A DNA stretch of 35,670 bases from Lentibacter sp. XHP0401. GTDB lineage: Bacteria > Pseudomonadota > Alphaproteobacteria > Rhodobacterales > Rhodobacteraceae. Below, piece by piece: positions 15,939 through 24,912 of the stretch. Made by a program: the position numbers and the translations under genes. The stretch lies in assembly GCF_025751535.1 (NCBI RefSeq), contig NZ_JAOWLC010000018.1, positions 1 through 35,670 on the forward strand, written 5' to 3'. Positions within the stretch are counted from its first letter, which is position 1; every line of letters begins with the position of its first letter. Below the pieces are notes generated by a model. It made no database searches, had not been told where the DNA came from, and was given only the letters and a program-made list of their open reading frames with translations.

Positions 15939-17045
15939 TTAGAGGCTGGCTGTGAGTGCCGCGACGATGGCATCGCCCATCTCGGAGGTGCTGATTGGTT
16001 TTGCGCCATCTTCGCCGAGCAGATCGGCCGTGCGTGCGCCATCGGCGAGCACTTTCTCAACGGCTTTTTCAAGACGATCGGCCTCTTCGCCCTGATCAAA
16101 GCTGTAGCGCAACGCCATGGCGAAGCTGAGCACACAGGCAATCGGGTTGGCTTTGCCTTGGCCAGCGATATCGGGCGCGGAGCCGTGCACCGGCTCGTAG
16201 AGCGCTTTGGGGCGACCATTGGCCATAGGCGCGCCAAGCGAGGCGGAGGGTAACATGCCGAGCGAACCTGTGAGCATCGCGGCGGCGTCTGAAAGAAGGT
16301 CACCAAAGAGGTTGTCGGTGACGATGACATCAAACTGCTTGGGCCAGCGGCAGAGCTGCATGGCGCCAGCGTCGGCATACATATGCGACAGTTCGACATC
16401 AGCATACTCGGCTTGGTGCACCTCGGTGACAACTTCGCGCCAGAGAATGCCTGATTCCATGACGTTGGCTTTTTCCATCGAGCAAACTTTGTTGCCGCGT
16501 TTGCGGGCAAGCTCGAAGGCCGAGCGGGCGACTCGGGCGATTTCTGACTCGGTGTAGCGCTGGGTGTTGATGCCGATGCGCTCGTTGCCTTCTTTGAAGA
16601 TGCCGCGCGGTTCGCCAAAGTAGATACCTGAGGTGAGTTCGCGCACGATCATGATATCAAGGCCGGCGACCACGTCTTTTTTGAGCGATGAGAAGTCGGC
16701 CAGCGCATCAAAGCACTGCGCGGGGCGCAGGTTTGAGAACAGGTCCATCTCTTTGCGCAGGCGCAGGAGGCCGCGCTCGGGCTTTACGGAAAAGTCGAGC
16801 GCATCATACTTCGGGCCACCGACCGCGCCGAGCAGAACGGCATCAACCTCTTGGGCTTTGGCCATCGTGTCGTCATGCAGCGGTGTGCCGTGTTTGTCGT
16901 AAGCCGAACCGCCGACAAGGTCTTCGCTCACGTCAAAGGCGAGATCGCGATTTTTGCCAAACCAGTCGATGACCTTGCGGACCTCGGCCATAACTTCGGG
17001 GCCGATGCCGTCACCGGGAAGGATAAGAAGCGAAGGGTTGCTCAT
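15939..17045 (-). CDS. leuB: 3-isopropylmalate dehydrogenase
   Basis: A 368-aa NAD-dependent oxidative decarboxylase of the leucine pathway, converting 3-isopropylmalate to 2-oxoisocaproate. Typical segments are [13 protein letters not shown] at the N-terminus, [22 protein letters not shown] with the catalytic Tyr, and [30 protein letters not shown]. It is about 4 kb from leuCD on the same strand, with unrelated genes between, so it has its own promoter and terminator. Confidence 0.97.
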   Translation of the reverse strand: MSNPSLLILPGDGIGPEVMAEVRKVIDWFGKNRDLAFDVSEDLVGGSAYDKHGTPLHDDTMAKAQEVDAVLLGAVGGPKYDALDFSVKPERGLLRLRKEMDLFSNLRPAQCFDALADFSSLKKDVVAGLDIMIVRELTSGIYFGEPRGIFKEGNERIGINTQRYTESEIARVARSAFELARKRGNKVCSMEKANVMESGILWREVVTEVHQAEYADVELSHMYADAGAMQLCRWPKQFDVIVTDNLFGDLLSDAAAMLTGSLGMLPSASLGAPMANGRPKALYEPVHGSAPDIAGQGKANPIACVLSFAMALRYSFDQGEEADRLEKAVEKVLADGARTADLLGEDGAKPISTSEMGDAIVAALTASL

Positions 17046-17102
17046 GATGTGGTTCCTCGTTTGAATAGCTTGGCTCTGAGCTAGCGGCTGCCGCGGGAAG
17101 GG

Positions 17103-17996
17103 TCAAGAAACATAAGGTGCAAGGCCTGTTTTGAGCGCCTCCCAAACCACGCTGATGCGTGGCACACGGCGCAGCGCCTCGGGCGTTGCGAGCCAGACGG
17201 GCAGTGGCGGAATGGGAAAGTCGGGCAAAATTTCCTCAAGGCCTGAGGCTTGTGCGATTGCGGTTTGGCAAAAGCCGATGCCGCAGCCTTGGCGCACAAG
17301 TTCAAGATAGGTCACCTGATCATCGCATTTGGTGGCGAAGGTAATTTTCTCGGCGGGCAGGCCCAAGGCGCGCATCCCCTGCAGGATCAGCCCGCTTTTG
17401 TCATAGCCGACGATGTCGTGATCGATAAAGTCTTCAATGGAGTGCGGCCGCCCTTTGCGCGCGAGATAACCTGGGGCGGCGTATATCCCGAGATCGAGCG
17501 CGCCGAGCTTTCGGGTGACGATATCCAGCTGGGAGCTTTGAAACATGCGCACGGCGATGTCGGCTTCGCGAAAGAGCAGGTTTTCCTGAACGTCAGAGGG
17601 AATGAGTGTGATGTGGATGGCGGGATGGGTCTCGCGCAGCTTTGCGAGGATGTCGGGCAGAAAAAACTGCGCGACCACATGGCTTGCCGTGAGGCGGACC
17701 GTGCCTTCGGCGCGCGCGCTTGTGCCTGCGGCGGTGAGGGCGATGCTGTTCATGGCCTCGCGCATCCGGCGGGCGGGCACGACCATCTGCCGGCCTGTTG
17801 TGGTGAGCGAGAGACCTCGCGGCTGACGGATGAAAAGCTCGGCTTCAAGCGCGGCTTCGATCTGTTTGATCTGGCGGCCAAGGGTTGGCTGACTCTGGCC
17901 AAGCTTGCGCGCAGCCGCCGAAAGCGAGCCCTCTTCGGCAACAGCGAGAAAGGTCTGAACCAGCGACCAGTTGAGAGAAGCGATGTGATTATCCAT
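17103..17996 (-). CDS. LysR-family transcriptional regulator
   Basis: A 297-aa LysR-type regulator. The helix-turn-helix is SLVQTFLAVAEEGSLSAAARKLGQSQPTLGRQIKQIE, followed by a substrate-binding domain of the GcvA/CrgA-like short type. The ligand is unknown. The start is the ATG at 17996, which sits at the edge of a perfect 14-bp palindrome (17995-18008). It is divergent from an NAD-dependent epimerase gene, the usual arrangement for a LysR regulator and its target, so that gene is the best candidate target. Confidence 0.9.
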   Translation of the reverse strand: MDNHIASLNWSLVQTFLAVAEEGSLSAAARKLGQSQPTLGRQIKQIEAALEAELFIRQPRGLSLTTTGRQMVVPARRMREAMNSIALTAAGTSARAEGTVRLTASHVVAQFFLPDILAKLRETHPAIHITLIPSDVQENLLFREADIAVRMFQSSQLDIVTRKLGALDLGIYAAPGYLARKGRPHSIEDFIDHDIVGYDKSGLILQGMRALGLPAEKITFATKCDDQVTYLELVRQGCGIGFCQTAIAQASGLEEILPDFPIPPLPVWLATPEALRRVPRISVVWEALKTGLAPYVS

Positions 17997-18008
17997 TCAT
18001 ATATGAAT
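17995..18008. promoter_or_regulatory. Palindrome at the LysR gene start
   Basis: ATTCATATATGAAT is a perfect 14-bp palindrome overlapping the first base pairs of the LysR start codon, inside the divergent 93-nt gap. It could be an autoregulatory site. It lacks the T-N11-A form of a classical LysR box, so its role is open. Confidence 0.4.
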
Positions 18009-18089
18009 AGCATATAGGCGAAATATGGCAATTTATAGTCACAAGAGAATGGATCAACTTACCTGTGAGAGATGTCACAGGAGAGAAAC

Positions 18090-18992
18090 ATGACACAGAC
18101 AGCATTGATTTTGGGCGGATCCGGCAAGATCGGCGCGCATGCGAAACGGGCCTTTGAGGCGGCGGGCTGGCGCTGCCGTATGTATGAACGCAAAGCTGGC
18201 AATATGGCCGAGGCGGCGATGGGATGTGATGTGATCGTCAACGGGCTGAACCCGCCAAACTATCACAACTGGGCGGAGCTTATCCCTGCGATCACCGAAG
18301 AGGTGATTGCCGCGGCGAAGGCGAGCGGGGCAACGGTTATTCTCCCCGGAAATGTGTACGTGTTCGGGAATACGGGCGGGACATGGTCGGAAGACACGCC
18401 GCATCGGCCTACGTCACGCAAGGGGGTGATCCGCGCCGAAATGGAAGTGCTCTATGCACAAAGCGGCGTGCAGGTGATCAATCTGCGGGCGGGAAATTTC
18501 ATTGACCCTGACAAGAACGGCGATGTCTTTTCGATGTTGATTGTGCCCAAGCTGGCGAAGGGCAAGGTGGGTGCGATGGGCGATCCGGCAACGCTGCAAG
18601 CCTATGCCTATCTGCCCGATTGGGCGCGCGCGGCAGTGATGTTGGCGGAAAAGCGTGCCGAACTGGGGGGCTATGAAGACATCCCCTTTGCTGGGCACGC
18701 CTTTTCGCTCGATGCGCTTAAGGCAGATATGGAGCAGATAACAGGGCGCGTGCTAAGGTATAGCGCGTTTCCGTGGCGGATGATGCGGCTTGCCGCGCCG
18801 TTTTGGGAGCTTGCACGCGAGCTTGTCGAGATGCGCTATCTTTGGAACACGCCACATGCGCTTTCGGGGCGCAAGCTGAAGGCGCTTCTGCCCGAGTTTG
18901 AAGACACGCCGCTGCGCGATGTTTTACGGCAGTTTGATATCAACCCAGACAAGGCGATGGCGGCTGGCCGCGAGGGCGAGCGCGTGGCCTGA
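18090..18992 (+). CDS. NAD-dependent epimerase/dehydratase family protein
   Basis: A 300-aa extended short-chain dehydrogenase-like protein. The Rossmann glycine motif is LGGSGKIGAHAKRAFE at the N-terminus, and residues around NVYVFGN and RKGVIRAEME hold the usual active-site region, though the canonical YxxxK is not obvious. The ATG at 18090 is preceded by AGGAG (18079-18083), so it is preferred over the in-frame ATG at 18072. It is divergent from the LysR gene. Its last 69 nt overlap the convergent EEP gene. Substrate is unknown. Confidence 0.85.
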   Translation: MTQTALILGGSGKIGAHAKRAFEAAGWRCRMYERKAGNMAEAAMGCDVIVNGLNPPNYHNWAELIPAITEEVIAAAKASGATVILPGNVYVFGNTGGTWSEDTPHRPTSRKGVIRAEMEVLYAQSGVQVINLRAGNFIDPDKNGDVFSMLIVPKLAKGKVGAMGDPATLQAYAYLPDWARAAVMLAEKRAELGGYEDIPFAGHAFSLDALKADMEQITGRVLRYSAFPWRMMRLAAPFWELARELVEMRYLWNTPHALSGRKLKALLPEFEDTPLRDVLRQFDINPDKAMAAGREGERVA

Positions 18993-20039
18993 GGAGGGGG
19001 GCGCAGGCCAGTAGATCCCCGCATTTGTCACGTTGATATCCGCCGAAGGCAGAACGAAATCGACGCGCATGTTGCCGGGGCCGACTGTGTCGTTGGTGGG
19101 TTCGCTCCAGTCGGCCGTATCCAAGGCAGGGTCGCCGAGGTGTGCCGGAGTGGCCTCAAGTGCTGCGCCCTCGCTCTCGGGGCGAGGGTCTTGCAGCTTG
19201 GGGTGAGCGAGCAGGCTTCGCATGACTTCGCGCCACCCTGTGCCATCGGCGGGGTCGAGATTGGCTCCGAAAGCCAGAATGAAGGGACCGGCAGGCGGCG
19301 TGCCGAGACGGCCTTCGATATGGTGCAGCCAGAGGGCGTTTTCGTCGTGGTTGCGCTTGCCGTTGCGGTCCTCCTCGCCGTCAAAGACGGGTGGTGTCGC
19401 CTGGGAAATGAGCAGGGTGAGCGGACCTTTGGGAAGTGTGACGGGCAGGGACCAATGCGCCGTATGCGAGAGGCGTTGTGCCGCGAGGGCGTCTTCAGAC
19501 GGGAAGGGCGCGCCGTCTGCGTGCGTGGGCAAGAGGGCTTCGGGAAAGTCGCGCCACAGGAGGGCAGAGAAGTCTTGCAACCCCGCTTCATCAAATGGCA
19601 AACGAGAGAGTACGGCCAGCCCGCCCTGGCCTGCATAATAACCAAAGCCCTGCGCATCGCGCGGGGTTCCGAGGCGGCCATCGCCGTCCATATCAAGCCC
19701 GGTGGCCCAGCCCGTATTGGGGCGGCGGGCGAAGGCGTATGGGTAAGGCTTGGTTTTGTCTGCGAGCAGGCCAGCGAAGGCTTTGAGCGCCTTCAGCTCT
19801 GCGTCGTAGTCAAAGTCTGCGAGCACGAGGATGTCGGGATTGGCTTTTGCGATCACATCACGGGCGGCGAGAACCTGTGCCTCTTGTTTGCCGATGTCGC
19901 GCAAGAGAAGCCCGGGGCCTTTGCGGCTAAGGCCCGCACTGAAAAAGGCAACGCGCAGCTCTGTTGCCCAGAGCGGCGCGCTATGTGTTGCAAGGAAAAG
20001 GAGCGTAAGAAGCGTTAGGCCGAGGCTGTTTGCATTCCG
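18924..20039 (-). CDS. Secreted endonuclease/exonuclease/phosphatase (EEP) protein, no clear start
   Basis: This open frame encodes a protein of the EEP (DNase I-like) superfamily. It begins with a signal-peptide-like stretch (LGLTLLTLLFLATHSAPLWA) and continues ELRVAFFSAGLSRKGPG, NPDILVLADFDYD, RPNTGW, FGANLDPADG and ends SRHRLVWVDI, where catalytic Asn/Asp/His are expected. There is no ATG, GTG or TTG near the signal peptide. The only in-frame ATG (20147) would give a basic, non-native N-terminus inside the upstream gene. I start the entry at 20039, the first codon after a slippery A AAA AAC in the upstream gene, because this frame is exactly -1 to that gene. The C-terminus overlaps the convergent epimerase gene by 69 nt. 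Target nucleic acid or phosphoester is unknown. Confidence 0.75.
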   Translation of the reverse strand, partial: RNANSLGLTLLTLLFLATHSAPLWATELRVAFFSAGLSRKGPGLLLRDIGKQEAQVLAARDVIAKANPDILVLADFDYDAELKALKAFAGLLADKTKPYPYAFARRPNTGWATGLDMDGDGRLGTPRDAQGFGYYAGQGGLAVLSRLPFDEAGLQDFSALLWRDFPEALLPTHADGAPFPSEDALAAQRLSHTAHWSLPVTLPKGPLTLLISQATPPVFDGEEDRNGKRNHDENALWLHHIEGRLGTPPAGPFILAFGANLDPADGTGWREVMRSLLAHPKLQDPRPESEGAALEATPAHLGDPALDTADWSEPTNDTVGPGNMRVDFVLPSADINVTNAGIYWPAPPSSGHALALAASRHRLVWVDIKLP

Positions 20040-20860
20040 TTTTTTTCCACCTCGGAATAGGCGCGATTGCGCTTTTCCTCGATCAGCTCGGCGATGCGCC
20101 CCATGGCGATGCCGCGCATGATCATGCTGGCAGGAAGGAAGGCCCATGCTGTCATCATCCAGATCAAGGTCTGTGGGCTCTGCATCGAGATCGGGTCAAT
20201 GAAGCTTGATGCGGCTTTCACAATCGCTGGGATCAAGAATGGCAGCAAAATCCCTAACACAATGTTAAGGCCTGCATCTCTTTTGAGGCGGTGGACGACA
20301 TCGCCACCTGCTGTCGGATCAAACAGGGGGAGGTTGATCCAGACGTTGAAGGCGCGATTGCGTGTGGGCCAGCCGAGCAGGCGGACCATTGTCACGAAGA
20401 CAAGCAGGGTGACCAGAGAGATCATGTAAGCAATGCCCGCAGAAATGCGCACGGAGGTGATGAGCTGTTCCGAGGCTTGCTCGGGCATCATCAGCACCAT
20501 GAGGCGGACAGGGGAAAAAGGAAAATCAAGTGCGCCGCCCCAAGCTGTTCCGATTTTGTGCAGCACGCCTGCCATGCCGCCGGACCCTGAGGTGCTGGCC
20601 AGAATGACAGATAGCAGCGTGACCGAAACAAACAGCGCCAGAAAGCGCAGCCGGTTGAACGGCGAGGCATAGCGGAATTCAACGATTGAAGGGTATTGGC
20701 TGTAATATTCGATGAATGTCATCAAAAACGCCAAAAGCGCGACCAGCACGGTGATCTGGCTTGTATCGGCACTGACGTTGGGTAGCAAAAGAGACGGCAT
20801 AAGCACCAGCAAAGCCATCAATACTGCGCGCAAAGCTGCGCCTGTTACACGTGTGAACAC
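20015..20860 (-). CDS. Polytopic membrane protein of unknown function
   Basis: A 281-aa inner-membrane protein with about six hydrophobic segments (residues about 8-30, 38-55, 72-92, 135-160, 195-215 and 230-250). I recognise no family domain; I recall it only as a conserved hypothetical of this group. It starts at a GTG (20860) with GAGAGGA 8 nt upstream. A cytosolic basic tail (EEKRNRAYSEVEKN) ends in GMQTASA and a stop. The codons GAA AAA AAC near the end contain the slippery heptamer A AAA AAC. A -1 slip would continue into the EEP frame, giving a 645-aa fusion. The two genes form a pair downstream of leuD. Confidence 0.75.
   Translation of the reverse strand: MFTRVTGAALRAVLMALLVLMPSLLLPNVSADTSQITVLVALLAFLMTFIEYYSQYPSIVEFRYASPFNRLRFLALFVSVTLLSVILASTSGSGGMAGVLHKIGTAWGGALDFPFSPVRLMVLMMPEQASEQLITSVRISAGIAYMISLVTLLVFVTMVRLLGWPTRNRAFNVWINLPLFDPTAGGDVVHRLKRDAGLNIVLGILLPFLIPAIVKAASSFIDPISMQSPQTLIWMMTAWAFLPASMIMRGIAMGRIAELIEEKRNRAYSEVEKNGMQTASA
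20039..20045 (-). other. Candidate -1 frameshift site (A AAA AAC)
   Basis: Read on the minus strand in the frame of the membrane protein, the codons are GAA AAA AAC, giving the X XXY YYZ heptamer A AAA AAC. The zero-frame stop is 21 nt downstream of it. A GAGGTGG Shine-Dalgarno-like sequence (20053-20047) lies just upstream. I see no strong stem-loop downstream. Confidence 0.5.
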
Positions 20861-21161
20861 TGCCCAATCCTCTCAACTTGGTCGGTCGCGATACGATGCC
20901 GCGTCCTTGTTCCAACTTGAATCCGCTCTTTATGGCGGTATGCCTCAATCTTGCCCAATTTTTGCCTTCTTTCGATTCCCAGCTCAAGTCATGGACTGAT
21001 AAGAGCTTGGAAATGGGGCGTTTTAAGGGAGGAAGTGGTGCGAGATTGCATCATTCACGGTTCACAAATGTGGCGAACGCAAACAGTTTTACTAGATTTG
21101 GTGTGAACTGGCCGGAGAGCCCATAGGGGCAGGTTTGGAAAGTTTTAATCAAAATGTCGGT
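20861..21161. other. Intergenic region without a recognisable gene
   Basis: About 300 nt between the GTG start of the membrane-protein gene and the leuD terminator. It holds no convincing ORF. An inverted pair GTTCACA (21060-21066) and TGTGAAC (21102-21108) is present. The promoter of the minus-strand membrane-protein gene must lie here; TTGGGC near 20950 upstream of CATAAA is a weak candidate on that strand. Confidence 0.4.
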
Positions 21162-21194
21162 GAAGCGGCCATAAGGGTGTCTCATGGCCGCTTC
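21162..21194 (-). terminator. leuD hairpin terminator
   Basis: A perfect 11-bp stem, GAAGCGGCCAT (21162-21172) with ATGGCCGCTTC (21184-21194), has an 11-nt loop and lies 7 nt past the leuD stop. The following minus-strand sequence contains TTTTGATT, only moderately U-rich. Confidence 0.6.
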
Positions 21195-21201
21195 TGATGG
21201 C

Positions 21202-21807
21202 TTAGACCCAAGGGCGCGCTTGCGCGGCCGCGGCCTCGAATGTGTCGATTGCGGCGGCCTTTTCCAGAGTCAGGTCGATATCGTCGAGGCCGTTCATGAG
21301 GCAGTGCTTCTTGAAGGCGTCAACTTCAAACGCAAAGCTCTCGCCATCGGATGTGGTGACTGTCTGGGCTTCAAGATCAATGTCCATGCGCGCATTGGCG
21401 CCTTTTTCGGCGTCTTGCATGAGCACATCAACCGCTTCTTGCGGCAGCACGATAGGAAGGATGCCGTTTTTGAAGCAGTTGTTATAGAAGATGTCGGCGA
21501 AGGAGGTTGAGACAACCGCCTTGATGCCGAAATCGGCCAACGCCCACGGGGCATGCTCGCGCGAGGAACCGCAGCCGAAGTTATCGCCCGCAACAAGAAT
21601 CTGGGCCTCACGGTAAGCGGGCTTGTTGAGCACGAAGTCTTCGATCTCGGTGCCATCGCGATTGTAGCGCATCTCGTCAAAGAGATTTTTGCCGAAGCCT
21701 GTGCGGGCAATCGACTTCAGAAACACCTTGGGGATGATCATATCGGTGTCGATATTCACGAGCGGCATCGGCGCGGCAATGCCTGAGAGTTTTTCGAACT
21801 TTTCCAT
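21202..21807 (-). CDS. leuD: 3-isopropylmalate dehydratase small subunit
   Basis: The 201-aa swivelling subunit of isopropylmalate isomerase, which with LeuC converts 2- to 3-isopropylmalate. Family segments are [18 protein letters not shown], the [17 protein letters not shown] motif and [13 protein letters not shown]. The true start is the ATG at 21807, which overlaps the leuC stop (TAATG); the longer open frame upstream shadows leuC. Length matches LeuD of proteobacteria. Confidence 0.97.
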   Translation of the reverse strand: MEKFEKLSGIAAPMPLVNIDTDMIIPKVFLKSIARTGFGKNLFDEMRYNRDGTEIEDFVLNKPAYREAQILVAGDNFGCGSSREHAPWALADFGIKAVVSTSFADIFYNNCFKNGILPIVLPQEAVDVLMQDAEKGANARMDIDLEAQTVTTSDGESFAFEVDAFKKHCLMNGLDDIDLTLEKAAAIDTFEAAAAQARPWV

Positions 21808-23210
21808 TACATCATCTCCCGAACGTCTGTGAGGTGGCCTGTGATTGCGGCAGCGGCGGCCATGGCGGGCGACACGAGGTGTGTGCGGCCCTTGTAGCCT
21901 TGGCGGCCTTCGAAGTTGCGGTTTGAAGTGGCGGCGCAGCGCTCGCCTTCGGCCAGTTGGTCGGGGTTCATCGCGAGGCACATGGAGCAGCCCGCGAGGC
22001 GCCACTCGAAGCCGGCCTCTTTGAAGATGTCGGCCAGGCCTTCTTCTTCGGCCTGCGCACGGACAAGGCCCGAACCCGGAACGATCATGGCACGCATGCC
22101 GTCTTTGATCTTTTTACCCTTCAAGATTGCAGCCGCGGCGCGCAGATCTTCGATGCGCCCGTTGGTGCAGGAGCCGATGAAAACCGTATCGATCTGAATA
22201 TCGGTGAGCTTTTGGCCCGCTGTGAGGCCCATATACTCAAGTGCGCGTTTGGCGGCGTCGACTTTACCGCCCTTGAAACTGGCGGGGTCAGGCACGACGC
22301 CTGTGATGGGCAGCACGTCTTCGGGCGATGTGCCCCAAGTGACGACCGGCTCGATGTCTTCGGCCTTGAGGGTGACAACCTTGTCAAAGACGGCGTCTTC
22401 GTCTGTGTAGAGGGTCTTCCACCAGTTGAGGGCAGCTTCCCATTGTGCGCCTTTGGGGGCGTGGGGGCGGCCTTTGACATAGGCGTAAGTTGTCTCGTCG
22501 GGCGCAATGAGCCCTGCGCGGGCGCCACCTTCGATGGCCATGTTGCACACGGTCATGCGGCCTTCCATCGAGAGATCGCGGATCGCTTCACCGCAATACT
22601 CGATGACATATCCTGTGCCGCCTGCTGTGCCTGTTTCGCCGATCACGGCCAGTGTAATGTCTTTCGCGGTGACACCTGGCTTCAGCTTGCCGGTGATCTC
22701 GACCTTCATGTTTTTGGATTTGCTCTGGATCAGCGTTTGGGTGGCAAGCACATGCTCGACCTCGGAAGTGCCGATGCCGTGGGCCAGTGCGCCGAAAGCG
22801 CCATGGGTGGCTGTGTGGCTGTCGCCGCAGACAACTGTCATGCCCGGAAGGGTCCAGCCCTGCTCGGGGCCAACAATATGCACGATGCCTTGGCGCACGT
22901 CGGAGACAGGATAGTAATGCACGCCAAAATCCTTGGCGTTCTTGTCCAGAGCTTCAACTTGAATGCGGCTCTCTTCGTTCTCGATCCCTTTGGCGCGGTC
23001 AAGCGTTGTGGGGACATTGTGATCGGGCACAGCGATTGTTTTATCGGGGGCGCGCACGCTGCGGCCCGTCAGGCGCAGGCCTTCAAAAGCCTGTGGTGAT
23101 GTGACCTCGTGAACAAGGTGGCGGTCAATGTAGAGCAGACAGGTGCCATCGTCGGCTTCATGCGCGACATGGGCATCCCAGATTTTATCATAGAGCGTTT
23201 TGGGGGACAT
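21807..23210 (-). CDS. leuC: 3-isopropylmalate dehydratase large subunit
   Basis: The 467-aa aconitase-family subunit that carries a [4Fe-4S] cluster. The three cluster cysteines are in IGSCTNGR (about residue 347) and AGCSMC (about 407 and 410). The start [15 protein letters not shown] at 23210 is preceded by GAGAGGA, while an in-frame extension to 23276 is not convincing. It is coupled to leuD by a TAATG overlap. A short ORF (23267-23353) lies 56 nt upstream and might be a leader. Confidence 0.97.
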   Translation of the reverse strand: MSPKTLYDKIWDAHVAHEADDGTCLLYIDRHLVHEVTSPQAFEGLRLTGRSVRAPDKTIAVPDHNVPTTLDRAKGIENEESRIQVEALDKNAKDFGVHYYPVSDVRQGIVHIVGPEQGWTLPGMTVVCGDSHTATHGAFGALAHGIGTSEVEHVLATQTLIQSKSKNMKVEITGKLKPGVTAKDITLAVIGETGTAGGTGYVIEYCGEAIRDLSMEGRMTVCNMAIEGGARAGLIAPDETTYAYVKGRPHAPKGAQWEAALNWWKTLYTDEDAVFDKVVTLKAEDIEPVVTWGTSPEDVLPITGVVPDPASFKGGKVDAAKRALEYMGLTAGQKLTDIQIDTVFIGSCTNGRIEDLRAAAAILKGKKIKDGMRAMIVPGSGLVRAQAEEEGLADIFKEAGFEWRLAGCSMCLAMNPDQLAEGERCAATSNRNFEGRQGYKGRTHLVSPAMAAAAAITGHLTDVREMM

Positions 23211-23266
23211 GGGTCCTCTCCCGTGTTGTGAATTGGGTTGGGCGGTTGTGACGTGAGGGAGCGCGC

Positions 23267-23353
23267 TTAGAGGCACGCTGCGACGAGACGCTCTTCAGAG
23301 AAGAATCGCTCACGCAGGCGCGCGCGGTCGTCGATGTCGAATATCCGTGTCAT
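23267..23353 (-). CDS. Possible 28-aa leader or small protein upstream of leuC
   Basis: An ATG-started 28-codon frame, [18 protein letters not shown] then [10 protein letters not shown], lies between mscS and leuC on the leuC strand. Codon use is similar to its neighbours (mostly G/C at third positions) and it ends 56 nt before leuC. It has few leucines (three) and no Shine-Dalgarno sequence or attenuator hairpin that I can see, so it is not a classical leu leader peptide. It could be a small protein or chance. Confidence 0.3.
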   Translation of the reverse strand: MTRIFDIDDRARLRERFFSEERLVAACL

Positions 23354-23456
23354 GGCTTAGCAGATATAGACTGGAAGCTCGCACTGCAAGAGTTTGCTAG
23401 GCTTGCCCTTGCCCGACGTGCGCAGCCGTGTAACTCTGGAAAGAAAAAGAGCGCCC

Positions 23457-24848
23457 ATGGAAAACGAGACAACGGCAGCAACAAATGCAAACCCAATGGA
23501 GGCCAGCGGGCCAGCGGAGCCTGATGTTGGACAGGTGAGCGAAGTTGTGGTGAGCGAGGCACAGGAGATTGCTCTCTCGCTTGCGGGAAAGGCACAGGTT
23601 TTTCTGGAAGGCCTTATGCGGCCGTGGAATGCTTATCAGATCGGCATTGCTCTTGTGGTGTTTGTTGTGGCGCATTTGCTGGCCAGTTTTTTTGCGCCGC
23701 GCTTTAACAACTGGATGCGCTCGCGGGAGAACTGGCCGAAGTGGCAACTCAGGTTCCTGCTGTTGGTTTACCGCAGGCTCAGGCTGTTTTTCTTTGTTCT
23801 CATGATCTTTCCGCTGGTTTGGGTTATGCGGGAGGTTACATGGCCATCACGCACCTATATACTGGGAATTATCGCCAATCTTGCGCTTGCGTGGATTGTG
23901 ATCACGATCGTTACCCGTCTGATAAACAACGGATTTCTACGCACTCTAGTGCGATATGCGGGCTGGACCTGGGCGACATTGATGGTGCTCGGGATCACCG
24001 AAGAAGCCCGCTCACTTATGGATTCTGTTGCCATTGAACTGGGCAGTTTGCGGCTCTCTCTCTGGACGGTGGCGCAGGCGGTTTTCACCCTTGCTGTATT
24101 GCTGTTTCTTGCGCGGTTTGTCTCGAAATCCATGGCCAGCGGGGTGCGGCGCAACGAGGATATCAGCCCGAGTATGCAGGTGCTGGTCATCAAGTTTGCG
24201 CAGGTCGGGCTTTACGGGTTGGCGCTGTTTGTCGGGCTGCGCGCCACGGGCGTGGACCTGACGGGGCTTGCTGTTCTCTCCGGTGCAATCGGTGTGGGCC
24301 TTGGTTTCGGTTTGCAAAAAGTGGTCTCGAACCTTGTGTCGGGTGTGATCATTCTGCTCGATAAATCAATCAAACCGGGGGATGTGATCAGCCTTGGCGA
24401 GACCTTCGGCTGGATCAACACGCTGGGCGCGCGCTACACCTCGGTTGTGACGCGGGACGGGCGTGAGTATCTGATTCCGAACGAGGATTTGATCACCGGA
24501 CAAGTGGTGAACTGGTCGCATTCGGACGATTTTGTGCGGCTGGATATCTTTTTCGGTACGGCTTATGGCGATGACCCCCACAAGGTGCGCGCGCTGGCTA
24601 TTGAAGCCGCCAAAGGGGTTGAGCGGGTGTTGGTTCACAAGGCGCCAGTTTGCCATATCGTCGGATTTGGCGACAGTTCTGTCGACTATATCCTGCGGTT
24701 CTGGATCAAGGATCCGACGGGCGGGCTGACCAACATTCGCGGTAATGTTTACCTCGCGCTTTGGGACAAGTTTCAGGAAAACGATATCTCGATTCCGTTC
24801 CCGCAGCGGGAAGTGCGGATGTTGGGGGATGCGGCGGAAAAAGGGTAG
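23457..24848 (+). CDS. MscS-family mechanosensitive ion channel
   Basis: A 463-aa inner-membrane channel with a hydrophilic N-terminus (residues about 1-50), four to five transmembrane helices, and the MscS pore and beta domain. The pore helix region and following domain read GAIGVGLGFGLQKVVSNLVSGVIILLDKSIKPGDVISLGETFGW, then GREYLIPNEDLI and NWSHSDDFVRLDIFFGTAYGDD, all characteristic. It should open on hypo-osmotic shock to release solutes. The ATG at 23457 is chosen because the in-frame extension upstream (from 23394) reads as non-native sequence. Convergent with dinB. Confidence 0.93.
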   Translation: MENETTAATNANPMEASGPAEPDVGQVSEVVVSEAQEIALSLAGKAQVFLEGLMRPWNAYQIGIALVVFVVAHLLASFFAPRFNNWMRSRENWPKWQLRFLLLVYRRLRLFFFVLMIFPLVWVMREVTWPSRTYILGIIANLALAWIVITIVTRLINNGFLRTLVRYAGWTWATLMVLGITEEARSLMDSVAIELGSLRLSLWTVAQAVFTLAVLLFLARFVSKSMASGVRRNEDISPSMQVLVIKFAQVGLYGLALFVGLRATGVDLTGLAVLSGAIGVGLGFGLQKVVSNLVSGVIILLDKSIKPGDVISLGETFGWINTLGARYTSVVTRDGREYLIPNEDLITGQVVNWSHSDDFVRLDIFFGTAYGDDPHKVRALAIEAAKGVERVLVHKAPVCHIVGFGDSSVDYILRFWIKDPTGGLTNIRGNVYLALWDKFQENDISIPFPQREVRMLGDAAEKG

Positions 24849-24912
24849 GGCCGTGCGTGTGGCTGGCTGTGCATACACCAGTATGGACAGTGTGCGGACG
24901 CAGGGTTTGCGT

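Noticed and set aside
20040-20147. ATG at 20147 as the EEP start
   Set aside because: The encoded segment (MGLPSCQHDHARHR...) looks like out-of-frame translation of the membrane-protein gene, has no good Shine-Dalgarno sequence, and would place the signal peptide 40 residues in.
20969-20981. TTCGATTCCC resembling a tRNA T-loop
   Set aside because: No matching T-stem, anticodon arm or acceptor stem can be formed around it.
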